DNA of 24,620 nt, taken from NCBI GenBank assembly GCA_964453155.1, contig CAYVQU010000072.1:1-24620 (forward strand), in the 5' to 3' direction. Every line of letters begins with the position of its first letter. The stretch's first letter is position 1. Shown piece after piece: positions 14,178 through 21,470 of this stretch. The notes beneath the pieces are model-generated. The model was not told where the DNA came from. It was given only the letters and a program-made list of their open reading frames with translations, and made no database searches. Origin of the DNA: CAYVQU01 sp964453155 (GTDB lineage: Bacteria > Chloroflexota > Anaerolineae > Anaerolineales > UBA11858). The translations under genes were made by a program, and so were the position numbers.

Positions 14178-15566
14178 ATGTTTGAAACCGATGCCATTTA
14201 TCAAAACGATCCTAAATGGAAAAATGTGAAATTGGGCCACCAGAATAAAGAGACGATTGGCACCTGGGGGTGTTTGTTGACCTCCATGACGATGGTAGCG
14301 AACGGATTTGGGGCCAACGAAACTCCTGAATCGTTGATGAACAAACTCAAGAACTCCGGTGGGTTCCAAGGCGCGTTGGTCATCCCCGCCGCGATGCCGA
14401 GTGTGGTGCCTGGAATTCGCTATAAAGGTTATCAGCCCTGTGAGAATGCTCCCGCCCCGATTGCTCAGATCGATGCTGCCCTTGGTGCCGGAATGCCCGT
14501 AATCGCCCAAGTAGACTGGTCACCTAAAGCTGGGGTCCAAACTCACTGGGTCGTGATCTATAACAAAGAAGGCGATCGCTATTTAATGAAAGACCCCTAT
14601 CGTTATGGCGGTGACTCCCCCACGAAGAAACTTTATCTGACCGACCGCTATAAGCACAGCGGTAAGAATCCTGCCAATGCGATTACTGGTGTTGTCTGGT
14701 TTGAGGGCAATCCCAGCGGCGGTGGCGGAGCCTCGGGAGGTTCATCGGCAGCTGCTCCGGCGGCTCCACCCAAACCGCGCCCGAAAGTCGCGGTACCCTC
14801 TGATTCGTTCAAATGCTTTGGTACTGCTGATGGGTTGGCCTTCCGAAATGACCCCAATCTGGCTGGGGCCTTAATTGAACGTTTACCATTAATGGTTGAA
14901 TTTGATTCGCTGGAAGGTGCGGCCTCCAAAGGCAAAGTTGGCGTGGTCAATGAATGGCTTCATGTCCAAGACCCCCAAGAGCGCCAGGGCTTTGTCGCTG
15001 CTTGGTATCTGACTTTGAACGAAAAAGAAGAGGAAGAAAAAGCTGCCCAACCCGTCACTGGTCAAAAAGGTTTAATCGTACACCCCACTACCCATGGGTT
15101 GGCTTTACGACGAACGCCAAAAGTGGCCCGTAATACGATGATCCGGCGGTTGCCCCAGAGTGCAAAATTGATTGTAATGGAACCGGAAGCCGAAGCCAAA
15201 AAGAAAATTGGGGTTAAAGGGCAATGGCTTAAGGTCAAGAATGTTTCTGGCGCGGTCGGATTTGTTGCTTCCTGGTATGTAACTGCCGCTGAAACTCCAG
15301 CTTTGGGGGTTCGAACCGCTGATAAGAGTGCCAGTCCAGACGACGATGATGATATTGTCTTGCAGACCACTACTGAAGGGGTGGCTCTCCGTACTGAAAC
15401 CCGAGTAGCCCCTGAAACGCTCATCAAACGGATGCCGCACGCTGCTGAAGTCGTTGCCGACGATGATGATGCTGGCAAAGTTGGTGTTTATGGTCAGTGG
15501 ATCAAGGTGAAAGATATTGAGGATGATGAAGGCTGGGTAGCCGCCTGGTATGTCACTCGTAGATAG
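14178..15566 (+). CDS. C39-like cysteine peptidase with three SH3-like repeats
   Basis: A 462-residue protein. Seen: an N-terminal papain-like C39 domain (1-178) with candidate catalytic C32 (GTWGCLLTSMT), H123 (THWVVIYN) and D139 (MKDPY); a glycine/alanine/proline linker (180-205); then three bacterial SH3-like repeats (about 212-279, 296-370, 393-460), each ending in a GFVAAWY-type strand. Acidic D-rich spacers separate the repeats. There is no signal peptide or TM helix, unusual for an SH3/peptidase that would act on the cell wall, so the target may be cytoplasmic or export may be non-classical. ATG at 14178 is chosen over a TTG at 14172 because GAGGAG gives better spacing. The site TGAGGAGGTTGACAATG nearly repeats that of the DRHyd-TPR-SLOG gene. 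Confidence 0.8.
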   Translation: MFETDAIYQNDPKWKNVKLGHQNKETIGTWGCLLTSMTMVANGFGANETPESLMNKLKNSGGFQGALVIPAAMPSVVPGIRYKGYQPCENAPAPIAQIDAALGAGMPVIAQVDWSPKAGVQTHWVVIYNKEGDRYLMKDPYRYGGDSPTKKLYLTDRYKHSGKNPANAITGVVWFEGNPSGGGGASGGSSAAAPAAPPKPRPKVAVPSDSFKCFGTADGLAFRNDPNLAGALIERLPLMVEFDSLEGAASKGKVGVVNEWLHVQDPQERQGFVAAWYLTLNEKEEEEKAAQPVTGQKGLIVHPTTHGLALRRTPKVARNTMIRRLPQSAKLIVMEPEAEAKKKIGVKGQWLKVKNVSGAVGFVASWYVTAAETPALGVRTADKSASPDDDDDIVLQTTTEGVALRTETRVAPETLIKRMPHAAEVVADDDDAGKVGVYGQWIKVKDIEDDEGWVAAWYVTRR

Positions 15567-15610
15567 TCTGATAAGCGACGGGAAACTTGGTTTAAAAAGT
15601 AAAGAACGCG

Positions 15611-15646
15611 GTTCCAGTATTGGAACCGCGTTCAATTTTATTGAGA
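15611..15646. terminator. Bidirectional terminator between the peptidase and GNAT genes
   Basis: GAACGCGGTTCCA and TGGAACCGCGTTC are perfect 13-bp arms around a GTAT loop, with A/T-rich flanks on both sides. It sits between two converging genes (stops at 15566 and 15656) and can end both transcripts. Confidence 0.85.
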
Positions 15647-15655
15647 CTGGTAATT

Positions 15656-16216
15656 CTATTCTGTTGAAGCAGCAAAGTATAGCGTACTAATGCCGGGCCC
15701 ACGGTGATTATCGATTGACTTTGCTAGATCAAAACCGTATCCAGAGAGGATGTTGATGTGGCTGTTATTCCCAGACCAGGTGCGCGTTACCCAAAAGCGA
15801 CTCTGTAGTTCGGGTGGTAAGTGGTGAATAATGTAATCATACAAGAGGCGGCCCGCCCCTCGACCCCGATAAGAATTAGAAACACCAATCGTTGTAATGT
15901 AGTTACAAGGACTGAATTCGGGTAATGCTTCAATTGTATAGTTATGCCGAAAAGACAGGAAACCAATTGTCTCGTCTGCTTGTTGGGCCAGGATAACGGC
16001 TTGTTGTTGGATATCTTCAAAATAATCTTCCAGGGTGTTTTGGGAGATCGCCGCAGTCCCATTGAGTGCCATAGCGACAGTACTCCCTCGAGCTGAAAGT
16101 GGTGGGACAAACTCGTGATCGATATTTTTTAGTATTTTCCAGATCGCAGTCTGGTTTACGGTAGCAGTTGGGTCAGAAATGAAGATTGTAATCGGTTTTG
16201 TTGCAATTTTTGTCAT
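15656..16216 (-). CDS. GNAT family N-acetyltransferase
   Basis: A 186-residue acetyl-CoA-dependent acetyltransferase of unknown substrate. Seen: strand ETIGFLSFRHNYTIEALPEF, then ITTIGVSNSYRGRGAGRLLYDYIIHHL, which holds the acetyl-CoA pyrophosphate loop RGRGAG (motif A), and a C-terminal NSHINILSGYGFDLAK like motif B. The first 60 residues are divergent. It runs opposite to its neighbours and is divergent from the MinD operon, sharing a 203-base control region. It could modify a component of the adjoining system, but nothing in the sequence shows this; it may be unrelated. Confidence 0.82.
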   Translation of the reverse strand: MTKIATKPITIFISDPTATVNQTAIWKILKNIDHEFVPPLSARGSTVAMALNGTAAISQNTLEDYFEDIQQQAVILAQQADETIGFLSFRHNYTIEALPEFSPCNYITTIGVSNSYRGRGAGRLLYDYIIHHLPPELQSRFWVTRTWSGNNSHINILSGYGFDLAKSIDNHRGPGISTLYFAASTE

Positions 16217-16240
16217 AGATTTGCCTTAGGAATTCAGATT

Positions 16241-16269
16241 ATCATAACCTACGTCTGCGCCGGCAGCAA
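16241..16269 (-). promoter_or_regulatory. Predicted promoter of the GNAT gene
   Basis: Minus strand: TTGCTG (16269-16264), 17-base spacer, TATGAT (16246-16241), about 25 bases before the ATG at 16216. It is divergent to the MinD promoter, about 40 bases away. Confidence 0.45.
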
Positions 16270-16309
16270 GCAAATTAGTAATTTGGATATTTGGATAAAT
16301 TTACGCCTA

Positions 16310-16337
16310 TTGCGCATAATAAAATCTCTAGTATAAT
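16310..16337 (+). promoter_or_regulatory. Predicted promoter of the MinD-sensor-SLATT-SLOG operon
   Basis: TTGCGC (16310-16315), 16-base spacer and a perfect TATAAT (16332-16337). It predicts a leader of about 75 bases before the MinD-like ATG at 16420. Confidence 0.6.
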
Positions 16338-16342
16338 ATTTT

Positions 16343-16356
16343 CAGTACTTTAGTAC
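16343..16356 (+). promoter_or_regulatory. Start-site motif CAGTACTTTAGTAC, copy 2
   Basis: Thirteen of 14 bases match the copy at 14081-14094, and it begins 5 bases after the -10 box. It likely overlaps the transcription start and is a candidate operator shared by the MinD operon and the C39 peptidase gene. Confidence 0.45.
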
Positions 16357-16419
16357 CGGTTTTTCAATTTTACCCTGTAAAAAATAAATAGTGATTGTCG
16401 AAATTCAGGAGAAGACATT

Positions 16420-17175
16420 ATGGGAAAAATCGTAACTATTCACTCCTTCCGGGGGGGGACCGGCAAAACCAATATCTCAGCCAATATCGCGGGTTTATTA
16501 GCCAAAATCGGCCTGAAAGTCGGGCTGATGGATACGGATATCCAATCGCCAGGGATCCACGCGTTATTTGGTTTAGATGATGGCAATATTAACAACACGC
16601 TCAATGATTATGTATGGGGTAATTGCAAAATTGAGGACGCGGCGCATGATGTCACTGCTGAACTTGGGGGGGATGCGGAAGGGAAGCTCTATCTGGTCCC
16701 CTGCAGTATAAAAGCCAGCGATATTGCCAAAATTTTGCGCGAGGGCTACAACAACGCCAAATTGGGAGATGCACTCAAATCCTTAGACGAGGCGCTTGGA
16801 CTGGATGCTCTGGTTGTTGATACGCATCCGGGCTGTGGCGAGGCCACGTTGTTGACAATGGCGATGGCCGATGTTTTGGGATTGATCCTGCGCCCAGATC
16901 AACAAGATTATCAGGGCACGGGGGTTACCATGCGGCTGGCTCAAAGTCTTGAAGTGCCCTCTATCAAGATGATTGTCAACAAATCACCGGCTCTTTTCAA
17001 CCCCGAAATGGTAAAAGATAAGGTCGAACAGGCTTATGGCAGCGATGTAACGGCAGTTATTCCACACTCCGATCAATTGATGGCGTTATCCAGCGCGGCT
17101 GTCTATGCCATCAAGTATCCGGAGGATGCTGTCACAAAGCAATTCAAGCAAGTCACCAAATCGCTATTGACGTAA
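16420..17175 (+). CDS. MinD/ParA-like P-loop ATPase
   Basis: A 251-residue SIMIBI-class ATPase of the MinD/ParA family. Seen: deviant Walker A FRGGTGKT (10-17), switch motif MDTDIQSPG, and Walker B-like VVDTHPGCGEAT. The usual KGG signature lysine is R11 here. Such proteins dimerise with ATP and position partners on membranes, DNA or polar complexes. I do not see a clear amphipathic MinD membrane-targeting tail, so it may bind the membrane through the downstream sensor or SLATT protein. ATG at 16420 has AGGAGAAGAC upstream, the same sequence that precedes the sensor gene 17 bases after this gene's stop. It is the first gene of the predicted five-gene signalling operon. Confidence 0.85.
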   Translation: MGKIVTIHSFRGGTGKTNISANIAGLLAKIGLKVGLMDTDIQSPGIHALFGLDDGNINNTLNDYVWGNCKIEDAAHDVTAELGGDAEGKLYLVPCSIKASDIAKILREGYNNAKLGDALKSLDEALGLDALVVDTHPGCGEATLLTMAMADVLGLILRPDQQDYQGTGVTMRLAQSLEVPSIKMIVNKSPALFNPEMVKDKVEQAYGSDVTAVIPHSDQLMALSSAAVYAIKYPEDAVTKQFKQVTKSLLT

Positions 17176-17192
17176 TCCGCAAAGGAGAAGAC

Positions 17193-19220
17193 ATGAGCAC
17201 TGTGAATAATTCTCAAGACACCCCGAAAAAAATCGGTTTTCGTCATTGGAAGATTTCTGTCAAGCTGTTGGTAGTGATGCTGTTACTGATCCTCATTCCG
17301 ATGGGTGTCGGAACTTATATCAGTACCGAAACCGGTGGCGATCTGCTTGAACATGAATCAATCGTTAACTTGGAACGCCTGGCGTACAGTACGGCCCAAC
17401 GTATTCAACAACTACTATCTGATAATCACGAGTTCATCCATTTCACGTCCAAAAATAGGGATGTCATATCTTATTTAAATGCCGCTGAAGATGTCCCGCT
17501 GGATACGCAACCGTTGTATTATGTCATTCAGTCGATGCTGAACTCGAACTCCTTCATCAACCTTGCCAGCGTATTCGATCAAGATGGGACGGTTGTAGCC
17601 CACAGTAACGAAATTTATCTTGGAAAGAATTACAAATTCCGGGATTATGTTCAGGTAGCCTTGGATGGGGAAGAATATACTTCTGGAATTCTGATTGGTA
17701 CCACAGATGGCAAACCTGGGATCATCAGCTCAGCTCCGGTCTCTGATGGGGCCAATACCATTGGTTTGATCTCTACCCGCATCAAAGGAGATTTAATTAC
17801 CGATATTTTGCGCAGCACCCTCAGTATGAAAAGCAAGGATCTTGATGATAGCGAACTGACTGCCATCGATATTTACTTGATCGATAAATATGGCATCGTT
17901 ATGAGCCATTCGAACCCCGATTCAGAATGGCTGTATCGGAGTTTGGGATCCGTATCTGAGCAGGACAAAGAGATCATCAAGGGGGCCAAAATGTTGGGGT
18001 TAGATTGTCCGGAGGGAGATGGTGAGTGCACCAAAGTTCGGATTCCCGAAGAGATGTTTGCGCTCCAATCATTAGGGGATTCATTATTGTTAGGTCTCAA
18101 GGAGCGGACCTCGGGCAGCGCCAAATATTGTTTGACCGATGATCTGTTGACAGCTACCGATCAGACCGAAGCACAATGTAATGGCGACCGCCATGTGGTT
18201 GGCTACTCCCCGGTTTTTACCTCCAATGATCCTGATGCTGCGGGTCTCTTTATGGTGGTGGTTGATATCCCCGAAACAGAATTCCTATCGGGGATCAACC
18301 AACTCATCATTAGCAGCTTGATCGTCGCCCTGATTATGGGCGTCCTGGGCATCCTAATTGCTTTGTTCGTCGCGCGGATGTTATCTAAACCGATCACTCG
18401 CCTGGCCCGCGCGGCGGCCGATGTTGAGGCTGACCGTCCCTTTGAACCCGAAGATATTGCCGATGTTAGCGAGCAGGGCGATGAGGTCGGACAATTATCC
18501 CGTGTCTTCTCGAACATGGTCATGGCCTTACGGGCCAGAATGGCCGAACTCCAAACGATCTACGAAATTGGGCAAGAGATCAGTGCGGGGGTCGATTTTG
18601 AGGACACGCTGAAATATATCTTATCTTCGATCCGTAAGGTCATCCATTATGAAATGGCCGAACTGAGTTTCTATGTTGAGAGCCAGCGCCAAATGATGGT
18701 TCGTACCGATGCTGATTTTGTCTCCGATGATCGCGATCACGATATCATGTACTACGAACCTGAGACCGCCCGCATCTATGACATTGATAAGGGGATTATG
18801 GCTCGCTTAGTGAGTCGCGGTTCAGCCCTTTTGGTTGCCAACATGACCGAAGACCAAGACTTGGAAGCGGGTGATGAACGAAAATGGAAAGATGACGATG
18901 CTAAATCTTACTTGGGGGTGATCCTAAAGGCAAAGAGTAAAGTTATTGGTTCAATTGAGTTAGTGAACCGGGAACCCTATCAATTTGATGAAGATAATGC
19001 GCGCTTGCTATCCAGCATTGCCGTCCAGGCTGCGATCGAAGTTCAAAATGCGCTGGATATTCAAGAACGTGAACGTCAGCTTGAGCAACAAATTCTGAAC
19101 ATGGATATCGTCATCGACCAGGAGAAACAGGATCAACAGGTCGAGGCGATCACGGATGATGAATTCTTCCAAGAATTAGTAGAAATGAAGAAGGAAGAAC
19201 CCAAAGCTGAAGAAGAGTGA
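17193..19220 (+). CDS. Membrane sensor: dCache - TM - HAMP - GAF, without an output domain
   Basis: A 675-residue membrane receptor. Seen in order: cytoplasmic N-terminus, TM1 (about 22-42), a large extracytoplasmic dCache-type region (about 45-365) with FRDYVQVALDGEEYTSG and related strands, TM2 (about 369-396), HAMP (about 395-448) starting LSKPITRLARAAADVE, a coil leading to a GAF domain (about 465-620), and a short coiled coil with an acidic tail EEPKAEEE. No histidine kinase, GGDEF, EAL, PP2C, cyclase or chemoreceptor signalling domain follows, so the signal must pass by protein contact, probably to the MinD-like ATPase or the SLATT protein. dCache domains bind small molecules such as amino acids; the ligand here is unknown. 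Start ATG 17193 with AAGGAGAAGAC. Confidence 0.85.
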   Translation: MSTVNNSQDTPKKIGFRHWKISVKLLVVMLLLILIPMGVGTYISTETGGDLLEHESIVNLERLAYSTAQRIQQLLSDNHEFIHFTSKNRDVISYLNAAEDVPLDTQPLYYVIQSMLNSNSFINLASVFDQDGTVVAHSNEIYLGKNYKFRDYVQVALDGEEYTSGILIGTTDGKPGIISSAPVSDGANTIGLISTRIKGDLITDILRSTLSMKSKDLDDSELTAIDIYLIDKYGIVMSHSNPDSEWLYRSLGSVSEQDKEIIKGAKMLGLDCPEGDGECTKVRIPEEMFALQSLGDSLLLGLKERTSGSAKYCLTDDLLTATDQTEAQCNGDRHVVGYSPVFTSNDPDAAGLFMVVVDIPETEFLSGINQLIISSLIVALIMGVLGILIALFVARMLSKPITRLARAAADVEADRPFEPEDIADVSEQGDEVGQLSRVFSNMVMALRARMAELQTIYEIGQEISAGVDFEDTLKYILSSIRKVIHYEMAELSFYVESQRQMMVRTDADFVSDDRDHDIMYYEPETARIYDIDKGIMARLVSRGSALLVANMTEDQDLEAGDERKWKDDDAKSYLGVILKAKSKVIGSIELVNREPYQFDEDNARLLSSIAVQAAIEVQNALDIQERERQLEQQILNMDIVIDQEKQDQQVEAITDDEFFQELVEMKKEEPKAEEE

Positions 19221-19228
19221 TTTGATTA

Positions 19229-19262
19229 GGGGCCATATCAAGGTGATGATATGGCCCTTTTG
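19229..19262 (+). terminator. Hairpin between the sensor and CNB genes
   Basis: GGGCCATATCA (19230-19240) pairs exactly with TGATATGGCCC (19247-19257) around a 6-base loop and is followed by TTTT. It is a moderate intrinsic terminator inside the gene run and probably lowers expression of the downstream genes relative to MinD and the sensor. Confidence 0.65.
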
Positions 19263-19292
19263 GTTATATGTTTCATTGCAGGAGAATGAATT

Positions 19293-19793
19293 ATGTTATC
19301 AACCGAACAAAAGATCACCTTATTAAATAGTGTATCCGCGCTAAGCAGCTTGACCCATGATCAGCTTGAGGATTTGGCCGCGAAGAGTACGGTGCAAGTC
19401 TTTTCGGCGGGAGAAAAGATTTTTTCGCAAGGAGACGAAGACGGTGGGGTATATATTGTGATCAAAGGTCAAGTGACCCTGGATCGCGAGATCTCAGATG
19501 ATACGGATACAGTTTCTATACGGACTGTTAATGAGGGGTCTTATTTGGGAGAAATCTCCCTCTTCTATGATGCGGTTCGTTCAGTGACCGCTCAGGCCGT
19601 CCAAGATACGGTTGTGCTCAGTCTGGATCATGATGCTTTTTGTGCCTTTTGCCGCAAAAACCCCGATGTTTTAATTGAGCTTAATCATGTGATTTGCCAG
19701 CGCTTAGTCGAAGCATATGATAAGATATCAGAAATAAAAATGGGCAAAAAGCCCGTCGAGTTACAACACTTGTTAGATAAATTAGATTTCTAA
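19293..19793 (+). CDS. Stand-alone cyclic nucleotide-binding (CNB) domain protein
   Basis: A 166-residue protein made of one Crp/PKA-R type CNB domain (about 15-135) with a short C-terminal helical tail. Seen: FSAGEKIFSQGDEDGGVYIVIKGQV, then the phosphate-binding cassette GEISLFYDAVRSVTAQA, which keeps the ligand-contacting E87 and R96 nine residues apart, as in cAMP-binding members. The usual helix-turn-helix of Crp/Fnr proteins is absent, so it is not a DNA-binding regulator. It may be a nucleotide-sensing subunit of the neighbouring membrane complex. No cyclase gene lies in the window. ATG at 19293 with AGGAG upstream. Confidence 0.88.
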   Translation: MLSTEQKITLLNSVSALSSLTHDQLEDLAAKSTVQVFSAGEKIFSQGDEDGGVYIVIKGQVTLDREISDDTDTVSIRTVNEGSYLGEISLFYDAVRSVTAQAVQDTVVLSLDHDAFCAFCRKNPDVLIELNHVICQRLVEAYDKISEIKMGKKPVELQHLLDKLDF

Positions 19794-19831
19794 AGTTTGG
19801 GTTTACAGGAATCAATGTAAGGAAGGAAATT

Positions 19832-21349
19832 ATGGACGAATTCAAAAATCACCATCCTGTCTTAGAACTGGCCTGGAAACGCTTTGCCGAATTGAATGAA
19901 AATTCAATGAAGCATCAAGATGATTACATGAAGCAGCGCCGCATCATCATCGTTTTGGCAGTTTTGGCGACTTTGTTTGCCATTATCGTTGATGGTTATG
20001 GCGATTTCATCGGTGCCTGGAAGGTCTTTGATTTCCCCGTGGGAACAATCGTTGAATGGATTTTCCAACTGCTCTTGATCATGACACCCATTGTCAGTTC
20101 AGCGATTGCGGCCTTTTCCAATAAGTTCCAACAAGGTGCTAAATATCTGGCCATGCGTGGTGCCGCGGAAGAAATATTAAAAGAAATTTATACCTACCGT
20201 ACGGTGCTTCAAGGGGAATCCGACCGCCATAAGTGGCTCAATGAACGACTGGGTACCATCCAACGCAATATGTTCAAAGCCGTCAGTGGTGAATTGGTTC
20301 TGAAGCCTTACAAAGGTAATGTGCCACCCTACTATGATCCTGATCCAGTCAATGGCTATGGTGATCCAGGATTTACTGACATCACAGCCGAAGAGTATAT
20401 GGAATATCGCCTTGAAGATCAACTGGCATGGCACATCAAGAAAATCCAAACCTTGCAGACTGAGCGCAAGCGAATTCAGATTTTAATCTTGCTCTTTGGT
20501 GGTTTGGGTGCCCTCCTGGCTGCGTTAGGCCCGGGTTTCTCCATCTGGGTCGCGCTGACCTCCTCCCTGGTTGGGGCCTACGTCGGCTGGGAAGAACTAC
20601 GCGGCCTCGATTTACGCGTGACCAATTACAGCCGAGTGATCTTAGAACTTAATTTGATCCGAGATACCTGGTTGACACTGGATGAGCGCGAGAAGACCGG
20701 CGAAGAGGCTATAAAATTAATCCGCGGCACCGAAAAAATACTCTGGACCCAGCACTCCCAGTTCCTCAAAGCCATGCAAGAAGAATTCGCCGAAGCCGAA
20801 GGCAAAGAGGCCGAGCTCATCGAAAATGTCATTCAAAAATCCAAAGAATCAGCCGAAGAGTTGCAACAGAAGATCTTTGATGAAGCCGAAGGTGTGGTTA
20901 CCGATGCCATTGATAGTGCTCTAGAACGAGTTGCTCTGGGGGTAGAAGATTCTGCCGCCGAAGTTACTACTGGAATGGCTCGGATTGCTGAAGAAGTTGA
21001 AGATTTTTATGATCGTCGGGCGGCCGCGATGGCTGCTCAGGCTGAGGCCAGAGCTGAAGGTTACGAAGAAGAAGTATTTGATGATGAGTTTTATTTTGAG
21101 GAAGATATCACCGCCACAGTAGATGCCGCCCTCTCAGAAGCTTCAGCTATGGATAGTACTGCCGCCGGGGTTTCAAATGAAGTCGAAGCCAACGTCCAAG
21201 CTGCAGAAACATATGCCAGCGAAATCCAAGATGTTGACGACGATGACTTTGTCGATGAAGTCTTCGATGATGATTACGGTGATGATGATATCTTTGATTC
21301 AGTTGCCGATGATGATGATTGGGATAACGTGTCCGGCTCGAATAGTTAG
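19832..21349 (+). CDS. Tandem SLATT-like (DUF4231-type) four-TM protein with acidic tail
   Basis: A 505-residue membrane protein. Seen: TM1 (36-55) and TM2 (69-95), followed by the helix YLAMRGAAEEILKEIYTYRT (105-124); a hydrophilic, aromatic-rich middle; TM3 (214-232) and TM4 (236-252), followed by LRVTNYSRVILELNLIRDTW. Each half has the two-TM-plus-helix plan of SLATT domains, predicted pore-forming effectors of nucleotide-signalled conflict systems. The C-terminal half (290-505) is a charged amphipathic helical region ending in a very acidic D-rich tail with no enzyme motif. The next gene carries a SLOG-like domain, the usual partner of SLATT. The SLATT call rests on topology, a motif reading and context, not on an alignment. 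ATG at 19832 with AAGGAAGG upstream. Confidence 0.7.
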   Translation: MDEFKNHHPVLELAWKRFAELNENSMKHQDDYMKQRRIIIVLAVLATLFAIIVDGYGDFIGAWKVFDFPVGTIVEWIFQLLLIMTPIVSSAIAAFSNKFQQGAKYLAMRGAAEEILKEIYTYRTVLQGESDRHKWLNERLGTIQRNMFKAVSGELVLKPYKGNVPPYYDPDPVNGYGDPGFTDITAEEYMEYRLEDQLAWHIKKIQTLQTERKRIQILILLFGGLGALLAALGPGFSIWVALTSSLVGAYVGWEELRGLDLRVTNYSRVILELNLIRDTWLTLDEREKTGEEAIKLIRGTEKILWTQHSQFLKAMQEEFAEAEGKEAELIENVIQKSKESAEELQQKIFDEAEGVVTDAIDSALERVALGVEDSAAEVTTGMARIAEEVEDFYDRRAAAMAAQAEARAEGYEEEVFDDEFYFEEDITATVDAALSEASAMDSTAAGVSNEVEANVQAAETYASEIQDVDDDDFVDEVFDDDYGDDDIFDSVADDDDWDNVSGSNS

Positions 21350-21372
21350 GTTGGTTCGTTGATATCAGTTTT

Positions 21373-21421
21373 AGGTGACAGTCATTTAGAGAAAAACAAA
21401 TCACAGTGACTGTCACCTTTT
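21373..21421 (+). terminator. Hairpin between the SLATT-like and DRHyd-TPR-SLOG genes
   Basis: AGGTGACAGTCA (21373-21384) pairs exactly with TGACTGTCACCT (21407-21418), with TTTT at 21418-21421. The 22-base loop is long for a terminator. The AGTGACTGTCAC core also occurs at 6753-6764, so this is a member of a dispersed repeat that may modulate read-through. Confidence 0.55.
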
Positions 21422-21470
21422 ATTTCTGATTACAAACTGCATTTTTTCCAGCTTTTTTGAGGAGTTGACG

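Noticed and set aside
15656..16216. GNAT gene as a toxin of a toxin-antitoxin pair
   Set aside because: No ribbon-helix-helix or other antitoxin gene is adjacent; it looks like an ordinary single acetyltransferase gene.
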